64,000 nucleotides of DNA, taken from the NCBI RefSeq assembly GCF_003323745.1, contig NZ_QOIL01000010.1:101924-165923 (forward strand). The letters run 5' to 3'. The translations under genes were made by a program, and so were the position numbers. Positions within the stretch are counted from its first letter, which is position 1. Every line of letters begins with the position of its first letter. The notes below the pieces were generated by a model that did not search any database, was not told the origin of the DNA, and worked only from the letters and a program-made list of their open reading frames with translations. This document shows, piece by piece, positions 43,192 through 51,914 of this stretch. Source of the DNA: Sphaerisporangium album (lineage in GTDB: Bacteria > Actinomycetota > Actinomycetes > Streptosporangiales > Streptosporangiaceae).

Positions 43192-44097
43192 GTGGGCTTG
43201 TTCAGGCGGTACCGCGACCGGCGGGGCGGCGTGCCGAAGCGCGCGAGCGAAGACGTGGACCTCGACTCACTGCTCGCGCTCGTCGCCGACGACCTGGGGT
43301 ACGCCTGGGAGTTCGCCCCCGACGGCTCCGCCCTCGACCTGTCCGGGCCCCGGAGCGTCACCGTCCGCCTGACCGGGCTGCGCCGCGAGGCCGCGCGCCG
43401 TCCCCGCGAGGACTGGCCCACGCTGGTCGCCGGCCATCTGTCGCGCACCGTGGCCAGGGCCGACGACATGCCGGACGTGTGCGACCTGGCCCGCGTCCGG
43501 CCGCTGCTGCGCACGCGCGTCGTCCTGGCCGATGATCTGGAGGACGACCCGTCCCGGCTGATCGGCCGGCACATCGGCTCGGACCTGGTGGAGGTCCTCA
43601 CCGTGTACGGCCGCCCGGTGCGCCCGGAGGAGGCGTTCTGCTGGCCCGTCACCCCGGCCGAGGCGCTCGACCTGGCGGCGGCCAACGTGCTCGCCGACGA
43701 GCGGCTGACCTCCGAGCGCGTCGACCTGGACGGGACGCCCGCCTGGGTCATGTCGGGCTCGCACTCCGGCGCCGCCGTGCACCTGCGCCGCATCGAGGAC
43801 TACCTGCTCGTGTCCTCCGACGGCCTCATGGTCGCGCTGCCGCGCCCCGGCGAGATGATCGTCCACCCGATCGGCGGACTGTCGGTGATGCGCGCGATCG
43901 AACGCCTGTGGCTGCTCGCCCACCGTGAGTACCGCTCCCGCGACGACGGCCTCAGCCCGCACGTCTACTGGTGGAAGGACGGCCGGCTCACCCGGATCCA
44001 GGCCGAGCTGGTGGAGCAGGACGGCCTGCGCCGCCTGGTCGTCGCCCCGCCCCCCGAGTTCGCCCGGCTGCTCGCCGACCTGGCCCGGGGCAGCTAG
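43192..44097 (+). CDS. Hypothetical protein
   Basis: A 301-residue protein that I do not recognise. It is soluble, acidic and of mixed alpha/beta composition (DLDSLLALVADDLGYAWEF, ADDLEDDPSRLIGRHIG, EAFCWPVTPAEALDLAAANVLAD). GTG 43192 has GGGAG upstream; the longer frame from 43105 overlaps the LD-carboxypeptidase gene. It lies 41 bases downstream of that gene and may be co-transcribed. The amino-acid pattern of LxxRVVLADDLxDDP and a C-terminal block with paired Trp (YWWKDGRL) suggests a conserved family, possibly DUF1444-like, but I cannot assign it. Confidence 0.7.
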   Translation: MGLFRRYRDRRGGVPKRASEDVDLDSLLALVADDLGYAWEFAPDGSALDLSGPRSVTVRLTGLRREAARRPREDWPTLVAGHLSRTVARADDMPDVCDLARVRPLLRTRVVLADDLEDDPSRLIGRHIGSDLVEVLTVYGRPVRPEEAFCWPVTPAEALDLAAANVLADERLTSERVDLDGTPAWVMSGSHSGAAVHLRRIEDYLLVSSDGLMVALPRPGEMIVHPIGGLSVMRAIERLWLLAHREYRSRDDGLSPHVYWWKDGRLTRIQAELVEQDGLRRLVVAPPPEFARLLADLARGS

Positions 44098-44130
44098 CCG
44101 CCGGGGCGCGCCCGGCGCCGGTGCGGGCCC

Positions 44131-45948
44131 CTAGCCGATGTAGGCGCTGTGGCGGGACGGGGCGCCCTCGGGCTGGGACAGGGTGTGGGCGGCGTGGATC
44201 AGCGGGACGTGGCTGAACGCCTGCGGGAAGTTGCCGACCAGCCGCCCGTAGCGGGGGTCGTACTCTTCGGCCAGCAGCCCGACGTCGTTGCGCAGGGACA
44301 GCAGCCTCTCGAACAGCTCGACGGCCTCCCGCCTCCTGCCGATCATCGCCCGCGCCTCGGCCAGCCAGAAGCTGCACGCCAGGAACGCGCCCTCCCCGCC
44401 GGTGATGCCGTCCACCGAGTTGCGCTGGGCCAGCGGGTAGCGCAGCACGAACCCCTCCGGCATCAGCTCGCGCTCGACGGCCTCGATCGTGCCCACCACG
44501 CGGGGGTCGCGGGCGGGCAGGAACCCCGTCTGCGGGATCAGCAGCAGCGACGCGTCCAGCTCCCGGGAGCCGTACGACTGGGTGAAGGTGTTGCGGTCGG
44601 AGTCGAAGCCCTTCTCCATGACCTCGGAGTGGATGCGCTCGCGCAGCGCGCGCCAGCGGTCGGCCGGACCGGTCTGGCCGAACCGCTCGATCTGCCGGAT
44701 CGACCGGTCGGCGGCCACCCACGCCATGACCTTGGAGTGGACGAAGTGCCGCCTCGGACCCCGCACCTCCCACAGGCCCTCGTCGGGCTCGTCCCAGTGG
44801 GACTCCAGGAAGTCCATCAGCGACCGCTGGATCGCCCAGGTGCGCGACAGGGCCGGCAGCCCCGACGCCCGCGACACGTAGAGGCAGTTGATCACCTCGC
44901 CGTAGACGTCGAGCTGGAGCTGGTCGACGGCGGCGTTGCCGATGCGCACCGGGCGGGAGTCCTCGTAGCCGTCCAGCCAGGGCAGCTCCATCTCCGGGAG
45001 CCGCCGCTCGCCCGCGACGCCGTACATGATCTGCAGGTCCTGCGGGCGGCCGGCGATGGCGCGCAGCAGCCACTCGCGCCAGTCGCGCGCCTCCTCGACG
45101 TAGCCCGCGTAGATCAGCGCGTCGAGCGTCATGGTGGCGTCGCGCAGCCAGCAGTAGCGGTAGTCCCAGTTGCGGACGCCGCCCAGGTCCTCGGGCAGGG
45201 AGGTGGTGGGCGCGGCCACGATGCCGCCGGTGGGGGCGTAGGTCAGCGCCTTGAGCGTGATCAGCGAGCGGGTCACCGCGTCATACCAGCGGGGCTCGGC
45301 GCCCGGGTCCCACCGGGACGCCCACTCGGTCCACATCGCCTCGGTCTCGGCGAGCTCGGCGATCGGGTCGATGTCGTGCGGCTTGGGGGAGTGGGAGGGG
45401 TGCCAGGTGAACACGAACGGCAGCCGGTCGCCCGCCGACATCCGGAACGTCGCCCGGTGGGCGTAGTCGCCGCCCTGGAGCGGCACCGGCGAGTGCAGCC
45501 AGGCCGAGTCGGGGCCGCCGATGGCCTGGAGCACGCCGTCGGTGCGGCGCACCCACGGCACGATTCGCCCGTAGTCGAAGCGGATGCGGATCTGCGTGGC
45601 CATCTCGACGCTGCCCGACAGGCACTCGACGATGCGCACCAGGTCGGGGTTGGCCTGCCGGGGCGGCATGAAGTCGGTCACGCGGACCGTGCCGCCCTCG
45701 GTGTCCCACTCGGTCTCGAGGATCAGCGTGTTGTGGCGGTAGCGGCGGCGCGTGCTGAGCCGGCGCCGCGGGCCCGCGGGGCCGATCCACCAGTGGCCGT
45801 TGCGCTCCTCGCCGAGCAGGGAGGAGAAGCACGCGGGGGAGTCGAAACGGGGCAGGCACAGCCAGTCGACCGAGCCGTCCCGTCCGACGAGGGCCGCCGA
45901 CTGCATGTCGCCGATGATGGCGTAGTCCTCGATCCGCATGTTCGTCAC
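44131..45948 (-). CDS. Glycoside hydrolase family 15 protein (glucoamylase/trehalase type)
   Basis: A 605-residue cytoplasmic GH15 enzyme. It starts with the N-terminal beta-sandwich block RIEDYAIIGDMQSAALVGRDGSVDWLCLPRFDSPACF and continues with the (alpha/alpha)6 barrel, which contains GGVRNWDYRYCWLRDATMTLDAL (active-site region), NAAVDQLQLDVYGEVINCLY, and the base region VGLLAEEYDPRYGRLVGNFPQAFSHVPLIHAA. Actinobacterial members include the mycobacterial trehalase. It would release glucose from trehalose or alpha-glucans. GTG 45948 and ATG 45939 are both possible starts; no ribosome site is visible, suggesting a leaderless message. Confidence 0.9.
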   Translation of the reverse strand: MTNMRIEDYAIIGDMQSAALVGRDGSVDWLCLPRFDSPACFSSLLGEERNGHWWIGPAGPRRRLSTRRRYRHNTLILETEWDTEGGTVRVTDFMPPRQANPDLVRIVECLSGSVEMATQIRIRFDYGRIVPWVRRTDGVLQAIGGPDSAWLHSPVPLQGGDYAHRATFRMSAGDRLPFVFTWHPSHSPKPHDIDPIAELAETEAMWTEWASRWDPGAEPRWYDAVTRSLITLKALTYAPTGGIVAAPTTSLPEDLGGVRNWDYRYCWLRDATMTLDALIYAGYVEEARDWREWLLRAIAGRPQDLQIMYGVAGERRLPEMELPWLDGYEDSRPVRIGNAAVDQLQLDVYGEVINCLYVSRASGLPALSRTWAIQRSLMDFLESHWDEPDEGLWEVRGPRRHFVHSKVMAWVAADRSIRQIERFGQTGPADRWRALRERIHSEVMEKGFDSDRNTFTQSYGSRELDASLLLIPQTGFLPARDPRVVGTIEAVERELMPEGFVLRYPLAQRNSVDGITGGEGAFLACSFWLAEARAMIGRRREAVELFERLLSLRNDVGLLAEEYDPRYGRLVGNFPQAFSHVPLIHAAHTLSQPEGAPSRHSAYIG

Positions 45949-45996
45949 GCTAGTACGCGCGGGGGCGGGCTCGCGCCGCGATCGCGGCTCCGTCCC

Positions 45997-46623
45997 TCAG
46001 GCGGCGCCGGGTTCCGGTCTCGGCCGGGGGCGCATCCGGGGCATGAAGAACTGCGTGAGCGGCCCGATCGTCACCGCGAACACGATGGTCCCGACGCCGA
46101 CCGTCCCGCCGAGCAGCCAGCCCGCCGCGAGGACGGCGAGCTCGATGATCGTGCGCGCGGCGCGGATCGACAGCCCGAGCCGGTGCAGGCCGGTCATCAG
46201 GCCGTCCCGGGGCCCGGGGCCCATGCCGGCGCCGATGTACAGCCCGGTGGCGGCGGCGACGCACACGACGCCGGTCAGAAGGTACGCCCAGCGCAGGGCC
46301 AGGAGGTCCGGTGTGGGGGCCAGCCACAGGGTCAGGTCGGCGAACAGCCCGAGGAAGACGATGTTGCTGACGGTGCCGACGCCCGGCCGCTGCCGCAGGG
46401 GGATCCAGAAGACCATCACGATGGCGCCCACGAGGATGATCCAGGTCCCGATCGACCAGCCGGTCCGCACGGCCAGACCCTGGTGGAACACGTCCCACGG
46501 ATCGTTGCCGAGCCCGGACTCGACCTGGAGGCCGATTCCCGCGCCGTAGAGCGCGAGCCCGGCGTACAGGCGCAGCAGGCGATTGGGCAGCGAGCCCAGG
46601 TGAGGGAGGGAGAGTTCGCTCAT
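45997..46623 (-). CDS. yczE: YczE/YitT family membrane protein
   Basis: A 208-residue integral membrane protein with five predicted helices. The opening RLLRLYAGLALYGAGIGLQVESGLGNDPWDVFHQGLA is the YczE signature. YczE proteins are encoded divergently from MocR-type regulators (YczR) in many bacteria, as here, and their function is unresolved. The ATG is 64 bases from the regulator start, so both promoters share a very short region. Confidence 0.88.
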   Translation of the reverse strand: MSELSLPHLGSLPNRLLRLYAGLALYGAGIGLQVESGLGNDPWDVFHQGLAVRTGWSIGTWIILVGAIVMVFWIPLRQRPGVGTVSNIVFLGLFADLTLWLAPTPDLLALRWAYLLTGVVCVAAATGLYIGAGMGPGPRDGLMTGLHRLGLSIRAARTIIELAVLAAGWLLGGTVGVGTIVFAVTIGPLTQFFMPRMRPRPRPEPGAA

Positions 46624-46645
46624 AATGGCGTTAATGGTCGATGCC

Positions 46646-46672
46646 GATTGGCTTGCTCATAAAGGGCCAATC
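46646..46672. promoter_or_regulatory. Inverted repeat in the yczE/mocR divergent promoter
   Basis: GATTGGC (46646-46652) and GCCAATC (46666-46672) form a perfect 7-bp inverted repeat with a 13-base spacer, centred between the two divergent genes. The spacing of about two helical turns centre to centre suits a dimeric regulator. MocR autoregulation of such pairs is known, so this is the probable operator. Confidence 0.55.
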
Positions 46673-46687
46673 AGAGAAAGTGGCCTT

Positions 46688-48133
46688 ATGGAGCGCTATC
46701 TGAGCGGGCCGCAACTGGCCAGGCTGGTCGACCTGCCCAGCGGCGTCCGGCCGTACTACCAGGCCCTGGCGCGGGCCGTGCGCACGCTGATGCTCGACGG
46801 GCGCCTGCCCACCCGGGTGCGCATGCCGGCCGAGCGCCACCTGGCCGAGGCGCTCGGCGTCAGCCGGACCACCGTCACCGCCGCCTACGACCGGCTGCGC
46901 GAGCAGGGCTACCTGGAGAGCCGCCAGGGCGCCGGAAGCTGGACGGCGCTGCCCGGCCCCGGCGCGCTCGGCGGCGAGAACCCCTGGATGGCCGCCGACG
47001 ACGACGGCCTGCTCCCGCTGCACTCCGCGGCCCCAGCCGCCACCGCCCTGCTCCCCGAGGCCATCGCCGCCGCCACCGACGCCTACCCGCGCTACGGCCT
47101 CGGCAGCGGCTACGACCCGATGGGCATCCGGCCGCTGCGCGAGGCCATCGCCGCCCGCTACGTCGCCAGGGGCCTCGCCACCCGTCCCGACCAGATCCTC
47201 GTCACGCTCGGGGCGCAGCACGGCACCCACCTGGTGATGTCCCTGCTGGCCGGGCCCGGCGACCCCGTCCTGGTCGAGTCGCCGACCTACCCGCACGCGC
47301 TGGAGGCGGCCCGCAAGCAGGGCGCCCGGCTGGTCCCCGTGGGCGTGCAGGACGAGGGCCTGAGCATGGACCTGGTGACCTCGGCCATCCGCCAGTCGTC
47401 CGCCCGCCTGGCCTACGTCATCCCCGACTTCCAGAACCCGACCGGCCTGCTGATGCCCGACGCCGACCGCGCGGCGCTGGCGGGCGCGGCGCGCCGGTAC
47501 GACACGACGCTGCTGGTGGACGAGAGCTGGTCGGAGATGGCGATCGACGACGTGCCGCGCACATCCCCGGCGGCGGCCTTCGACACCGACGGCCGCGTGA
47601 TCAGCGTCGGGTCGGCGTCCAAGCTGTGGTGGGGGGGCCTGCGGATCGGCTGGATCCGGGGCACGGCCGCGCTGGTGCGCCGCCTGGCGGTGCTGCGCGC
47701 CTCGGTGGACATCGCCGCCCCGCTGTTCGAGCAGCTCGTCGTGACGCACCTGTTCGAGCGCATCGAGGAGACGAGGGCCGAGCGCCGCCGCGCCCTGCGC
47801 GCCTCACGCGCGGCGCTCGCCGAGGTCCTGCGCGAGGAGGTCCCCGAGTGGCGGTTCAGGCTGCCCGCGGGCGGCGGCTCGCTGTGGGTGCGGCTGGACG
47901 CCCCCGTCGCCACCCCGCTGGCCGACGCCGCCGCGCTGCACGGCATCCGGCTCGCCCCGGGCCCCTGGTTCGGCGTCGACGGCACGCTGGAGCGTTACCT
48001 GCGCCTGCCGTACACCCTGCCGCCGGGCCCGCTCGCCGACGCGGCCCGCCGCCTGGCCTCGGCCCGGGCCCTCGGAGCGGGCGCCGTCCCCTGCCGGGCG
48101 CGCGCCGCCGCCCCGCTGACGCCCACCCTCTGA
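46688..48133 (+). CDS. MocR-type GntR regulator with aminotransferase-like domain (YczR-like)
   Basis: A 481-residue regulator. Residues about 15-85 form a GntR winged helix (YYQALARAVRTLMLDGRLP, RHLAEALGVSRTTVTAAYDRLREQGYL). Residues about 110-465 are a class I aminotransferase fold with the PLP region: QILVTLGAQHGTHLVMSLL, VIPDFQNPTGLLMP, VDESWSEM, and SVGSASKLWWGGLRIGW with the Schiff-base lysine in SASKLWW. It is coded divergently from yczE and probably controls it in response to PLP or an amino compound. ATG 46688 is preferred over 46625, which would lie almost on the yczE start. Confidence 0.9.
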   Translation: MERYLSGPQLARLVDLPSGVRPYYQALARAVRTLMLDGRLPTRVRMPAERHLAEALGVSRTTVTAAYDRLREQGYLESRQGAGSWTALPGPGALGGENPWMAADDDGLLPLHSAAPAATALLPEAIAAATDAYPRYGLGSGYDPMGIRPLREAIAARYVARGLATRPDQILVTLGAQHGTHLVMSLLAGPGDPVLVESPTYPHALEAARKQGARLVPVGVQDEGLSMDLVTSAIRQSSARLAYVIPDFQNPTGLLMPDADRAALAGAARRYDTTLLVDESWSEMAIDDVPRTSPAAAFDTDGRVISVGSASKLWWGGLRIGWIRGTAALVRRLAVLRASVDIAAPLFEQLVVTHLFERIEETRAERRRALRASRAALAEVLREEVPEWRFRLPAGGGSLWVRLDAPVATPLADAAALHGIRLAPGPWFGVDGTLERYLRLPYTLPPGPLADAARRLASARALGAGAVPCRARAAAPLTPTL

Positions 48134-48136
48134 GCG

Positions 48137-49624
48137 TCACGAGGCCCGCACCTCGCCCATCAGCACGCGCAGCCGGTGGGAGAACCCCAGCAGCACCACC
48201 GCCGCGAGCACGGCGATGGCGGCCAGCGTGGCGAAGTAGGCCGGCTGGGACATGTACCCCAGCAGCCGCGCCGTCTGGCCCCCGATCGCGTCGCCGACCG
48301 CGAACGAGAGGTACCAGACGCCGAGCATCTGGCTCCTGAACGCGTGCGGGGCCAGCTCGGTGGTCACCGACAGGCCCACGGGGCTGAGCGAGAGCTCGCC
48401 GAACACCTGGATGAGGTACACCAGGAACAGCCACCACACCGAGATCTTCCCGAACTGCGCCAGGTGGGCCGCGTAGGCCATCACCACGAAGCTCATGGCG
48501 ATCATGAACAGCCCGGCGGCGAACTTCTGCGCCGCCCCCACGCGGTCGCCGAGCCGCACCCACAGGCCCGCGAAGACCGGCACGAAGATCAGGATGAGCA
48601 GCGGGTTGAACGACTGCGTGGTGGCGGCCGTGATGGTGTGCCCGAACAGGTCGAGGTCGGTCTTGGTGGCGGCGAAGTCGTTGAGCACGGTCGGCGCCAG
48701 GTCGTAGATCATCCAGAAGACCGCGGCGGCGGCGAACAGCCAGACGTACGCCTTCATCTTCGACCGCTCGCCGGAGGTCAGGTTGTGGCTGCCGAGCAGG
48801 ATGTAGGCGAAGTAGCCGACCGGGACCAGGATCGTGAGCACGGTGAGCGCGACCGTGAACCGGTCCACGGTGAGCGTGCCGGAGATCCACCACAGGCCGA
48901 TCGCGAGGGCCGCGGTGGCGAGGCCGGTGACGGCGAGGGCACCGAAGCGGCGGCCCTCCTCGGGCGTGAGGCGGTGGCCCGGCTCCTCGCCGACGCCCCG
49001 CAGGTGCCGGCCGCCGATCACGTACTGGGTGAGGCCGAAGGCCATGCCCACGGCGGCGGCGCCGAAGCCGAGGTGCCAGCGGTCGTCCTTGGCCAGGTTG
49101 CTGACGACGTAGGGCGCGGCGAACGCTCCGAGGTTGATGCCCAGGTAGAAGATGGAGAAGCCCGCGTCGCGCCGCGCGTTGTCACCCTCGGGGTAGAGCT
49201 GCCCGACCATCGTCGAGATGTTCGGCTTGAGCAGCCCGGTCCCGGCGACGATCAGGGCCAGCCCCGCCCACACCAGCGCCGATCCCTCGATGGGGACGGC
49301 CATGCACAGGTGGCCGAGCATGATGACCGAGCCGCCGGCGAGCACCGCCTTGCGCGCGCCGAGCACGCGGTCGGCGATCCAGCCGCCGGGCAGCGCGAGC
49401 AGGTACACCAGCGCGCCGTAGACGCCCACCACCGCCGTCGCCGTGGTCTTGGGCAGCCCGAGGCCGCCGTCCGCCACGGTGGCGATGAGGAAGAAGTACA
49501 GGATCGCGCGCAGCCCGTAGAAGCTGAAGCGCTCCCACATCTCGGTCATGAACAGCGTGGCGATGCCGCGTGGATGACCGAAGATCGTCTTTTCCTCCGC
49601 GCGCTCGCCGGCCTCTACGGACAT
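48137..49624 (-). CDS. POT/PTR family proton-dependent oligopeptide transporter
   Basis: A 495-residue membrane protein of about 14 helices. The proton-binding motif ExxERFxxY is present (EMWERFSFYGLRAIL), and GTGLLKPNISTMVGQLYPEGDNARRDAGFSIFYLGINLGA and FGELSLSPVGLSVTTELAP are diagnostic PTR blocks. It imports di- and tripeptides with protons. Convergent with the MocR gene; the two stops are separated by three bases. Confidence 0.93.
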   Translation of the reverse strand: MSVEAGERAEEKTIFGHPRGIATLFMTEMWERFSFYGLRAILYFFLIATVADGGLGLPKTTATAVVGVYGALVYLLALPGGWIADRVLGARKAVLAGGSVIMLGHLCMAVPIEGSALVWAGLALIVAGTGLLKPNISTMVGQLYPEGDNARRDAGFSIFYLGINLGAFAAPYVVSNLAKDDRWHLGFGAAAVGMAFGLTQYVIGGRHLRGVGEEPGHRLTPEEGRRFGALAVTGLATAALAIGLWWISGTLTVDRFTVALTVLTILVPVGYFAYILLGSHNLTSGERSKMKAYVWLFAAAAVFWMIYDLAPTVLNDFAATKTDLDLFGHTITAATTQSFNPLLILIFVPVFAGLWVRLGDRVGAAQKFAAGLFMIAMSFVVMAYAAHLAQFGKISVWWLFLVYLIQVFGELSLSPVGLSVTTELAPHAFRSQMLGVWYLSFAVGDAIGGQTARLLGYMSQPAYFATLAAIAVLAAVVLLGFSHRLRVLMGEVRAS

Positions 49625-49937
49625 GCCGGTCCGCCCCCGTTTCGCTCAGGTGTCTCCCGGTCCCCCCGCGGGCCGGATGATCGCGTACATGGGCGGACGT
49701 CAGAAGGTATCCGACCAGATGTACTGACTGTCCTGAATATCCGAAAAAGTGCTCACTATACAAATATGCCCGCTTGCCGTCCGTGATCCGATCACATCCC
49801 GTGATCAAGCGGAGGCCCTCGTGCGATGCCACGATCAACAGTGCGTTTCTTCTCGCTTACGGGGACTTGTCTGGTGTGAACGCCCTGTGGTGCGATGCAT
49901 GCCACCCGTGCTCATGGGCATTCTCTGGAGGCGCTAC
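49625..49937. other. Divergent intergenic region, POT transporter and acyl-CoA ligase
   Basis: A 313-base, AT-richer region with several promoter-like hexamers around 49735-49765 (TATACAAATATG on the plus strand; TATAGT at 49760-49755 on the minus strand). GTGATC half-sites cluster at 49783-49806. No gene is supported; the frame upstream of the ligase is open but has no ribosome site or family similarity. Confidence 0.5.
49783..49806. promoter_or_regulatory. GTGATC palindrome cluster
   Basis: GTGATC and GATCAC flank a single C (49783-49795, perfect 13-bp palindrome), and a third GTGATC follows after five bases (49801-49806), so GATCAC also pairs with it. Three half-sites in 24 bases, between two divergent genes, look like a regulator binding site. 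The factor is unknown. Confidence 0.5.
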
Positions 49938-51782
49938 ATGGCCGACCCCCGAGTCCTGGCGGAACGTTCCGAGATCGAGTCGGAGATCGCCGGGCACACC
50001 ATCTGCCAACAGCTCAAGCTCACGGCCGAGCGCTTCCCCGACGCTCCGGCCTACTCCGACCCCGCCGACGGCGGCGGCTGGACGACGCTGACCTACGGCC
50101 AGGCCCGCCACCGCGTGCTCGCCATCGCCGCCGGGTTCACCGCCCTCGGCCTCGGCCCCGGCGAGGCCGTGGCGCTCATGATGGTCAACCGCAGCGAGCA
50201 TGTGCTCGCCGACCTCGGCGCCGTCCACGCGGGCGGCATGGCCTGCTCGGTCTACTCGACCTTCGCGCCCGACCAGATCGCCTTCGTCGCGGGGGACGTC
50301 GGCGCCAGGATCGTCGTGCTCGGCGGCGCCGCCGACCTCGACCGCTGGCGGCCGATCCTCGGCGAGCTCCCCGGCCTGCTCAAGGTCATCGTGCTGGCGG
50401 ACGCCCCCGAGGGCGAGTTGTTCATGAGCTGGGACGACTTCCTCGCGCTCGGCGAGCGCGCCCTGGCCGAGGACCCCGCCGCCGCCGAGGCGCGCGCGGA
50501 CGCCGTCACCGCCGGCGACGTGCTCAGCGTGCTCTACACCTCCGGCACCACCGGCAACCCCAAGGGCGTGCCCCTCACCCACACCAACATCTTCTACGAG
50601 GTCGTGGCCACCGACCGCCTGACGCGCCTGCCCGAGCAGGGCCCGCAGATCTCCTACCTCACCTACGCCCACATCGCCGAGCGCGTGCTCAGCCTGTACC
50701 TGCCGCTGTTCAAGGTCTCCCACATCCACTTCTGCACCGACCCGGCGCAGCTCGCCACCGTCCTCGGGCAGGTCAAGCCGATGCTGTTCTTCGGCGTGCC
50801 CCGGGTCTGGGAGAAGATGACGGCCCGCCTTCAGGCGCTGCTCGCCACCCAGCCCGCCGAGCAGCAGGAGCAGGTCCGCGCAGCCATGGCCGCCGGGCTC
50901 GCCTACATCGAGGCCGCGCAGTACGGCCGCACCCCGGGCCCGGAGGTCACCGCCGCCTACGAGCGGGCCGACGCGGCCCTGCTGTCGATCATCCGCGCCA
51001 TGATCGGCTTCGAGAACGCGCGCTGGCTCGCCACCGCCGCCGCGCCGATGCCGCTGGAGGTCCAGCGCTTCTTCGCCGGTCTCGGCCTGAAAGTCCTCGA
51101 CGTCTACGGCATGACCGAGACCAGCGGCGCGTTCACCGCCAACAGCGACGCGGAGTTCAAGCTCGGCACGGTCGGCCGCCCCGGCCCCGGCGTCGAGGTC
51201 CGCATCGCCGAGGACGGCGAGATCATCACGCGCAGCCCCGCCAACACCGCCGGTTACCTCGACCGGCCCGAGGCCACCGCCGAGCTCATCGACGAGGACG
51301 GCTGGCTGCACACCGGCGACATCGGCTCCATCGACGAGGACGGATTCGTCAGCATCCTCGACCGCAAGAAGGAGCTGATCATCACCGCGGGAGGCGAGAA
51401 CATCTCCCCGGCCAACACCGAGAACCACCTCAAGGAACACCCGCTGATCGGCCAGGCCCTCGCGTACGGCGACCGCAGGCCCTACGTCGTCGCGATCCTC
51501 ACCCTGGACGGCGAGGTCGCCCCGGTCTGGGCGCGCGGGCGCGGCGTCGAGTTCACCACCCTGGCGGACCTCGCCGAGCACCCCGACGTGCTCAAGGAGG
51601 TCGAGACGGCCGTCGCCGCCGCCAACGAGAAGCTCGCCCGGGTCCAGCAGGTCAAGAGGTGGCGCCTGCTGCCCGTGGAGTGGACCGCCGAGACCGCGGA
51701 GCTCACGCCGAGCCTCAAGCTCAAGCGCCGCGTCATCCACGCCAAGTACGCCGAGGCGATCGACGCGATGTACGAGGGCTGA
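49938..51782 (+). CDS. Long-chain fatty-acid-CoA ligase (FadD15-like)
   Basis: A 614-residue adenylate-forming enzyme of the long-chain acyl-CoA synthetase type. A3 motif YTSGTTGNPKGVPLTH; PMLFFGVPRVWEKM is diagnostic of eukaryote-like long-chain ligases; A5 VYGMTETSG; A7 DGWLHTGDIGSID; A8 DRKKELIITAGGENISPANTE. It makes acyl-CoA from fatty acids, ATP and CoA. The start ATG has CTGGAGG upstream. A T-rich terminator follows. Confidence 0.93.
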   Translation: MADPRVLAERSEIESEIAGHTICQQLKLTAERFPDAPAYSDPADGGGWTTLTYGQARHRVLAIAAGFTALGLGPGEAVALMMVNRSEHVLADLGAVHAGGMACSVYSTFAPDQIAFVAGDVGARIVVLGGAADLDRWRPILGELPGLLKVIVLADAPEGELFMSWDDFLALGERALAEDPAAAEARADAVTAGDVLSVLYTSGTTGNPKGVPLTHTNIFYEVVATDRLTRLPEQGPQISYLTYAHIAERVLSLYLPLFKVSHIHFCTDPAQLATVLGQVKPMLFFGVPRVWEKMTARLQALLATQPAEQQEQVRAAMAAGLAYIEAAQYGRTPGPEVTAAYERADAALLSIIRAMIGFENARWLATAAAPMPLEVQRFFAGLGLKVLDVYGMTETSGAFTANSDAEFKLGTVGRPGPGVEVRIAEDGEIITRSPANTAGYLDRPEATAELIDEDGWLHTGDIGSIDEDGFVSILDRKKELIITAGGENISPANTENHLKEHPLIGQALAYGDRRPYVVAILTLDGEVAPVWARGRGVEFTTLADLAEHPDVLKEVETAVAAANEKLARVQQVKRWRLLPVEWTAETAELTPSLKLKRRVIHAKYAEAIDAMYEG

Positions 51783-51816
51783 GCCGCACGACCCCGCGCA
51801 TCCTGTGCGCGGCACT

Positions 51817-51854
51817 CCCTCCCGGAGGGCCGCGCACCGCCGGGAGGGTGTTTT
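51817..51854 (+). terminator. Rho-independent terminator after the acyl-CoA ligase gene
   Basis: CCCTCCCGG (51817-51825) pairs with 51840-51848, followed by TGTTTT. A perfect 9-bp stem with a T-run is a classic intrinsic terminator, rare in this GC-rich context. Confidence 0.85.
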
Positions 51855-51914
51855 ACCGGACCGGGCGTGTGTCGGGCTCCGGCCGTTTACCGGCCGGTGC
51901 CTAGCCTCCAGCGC

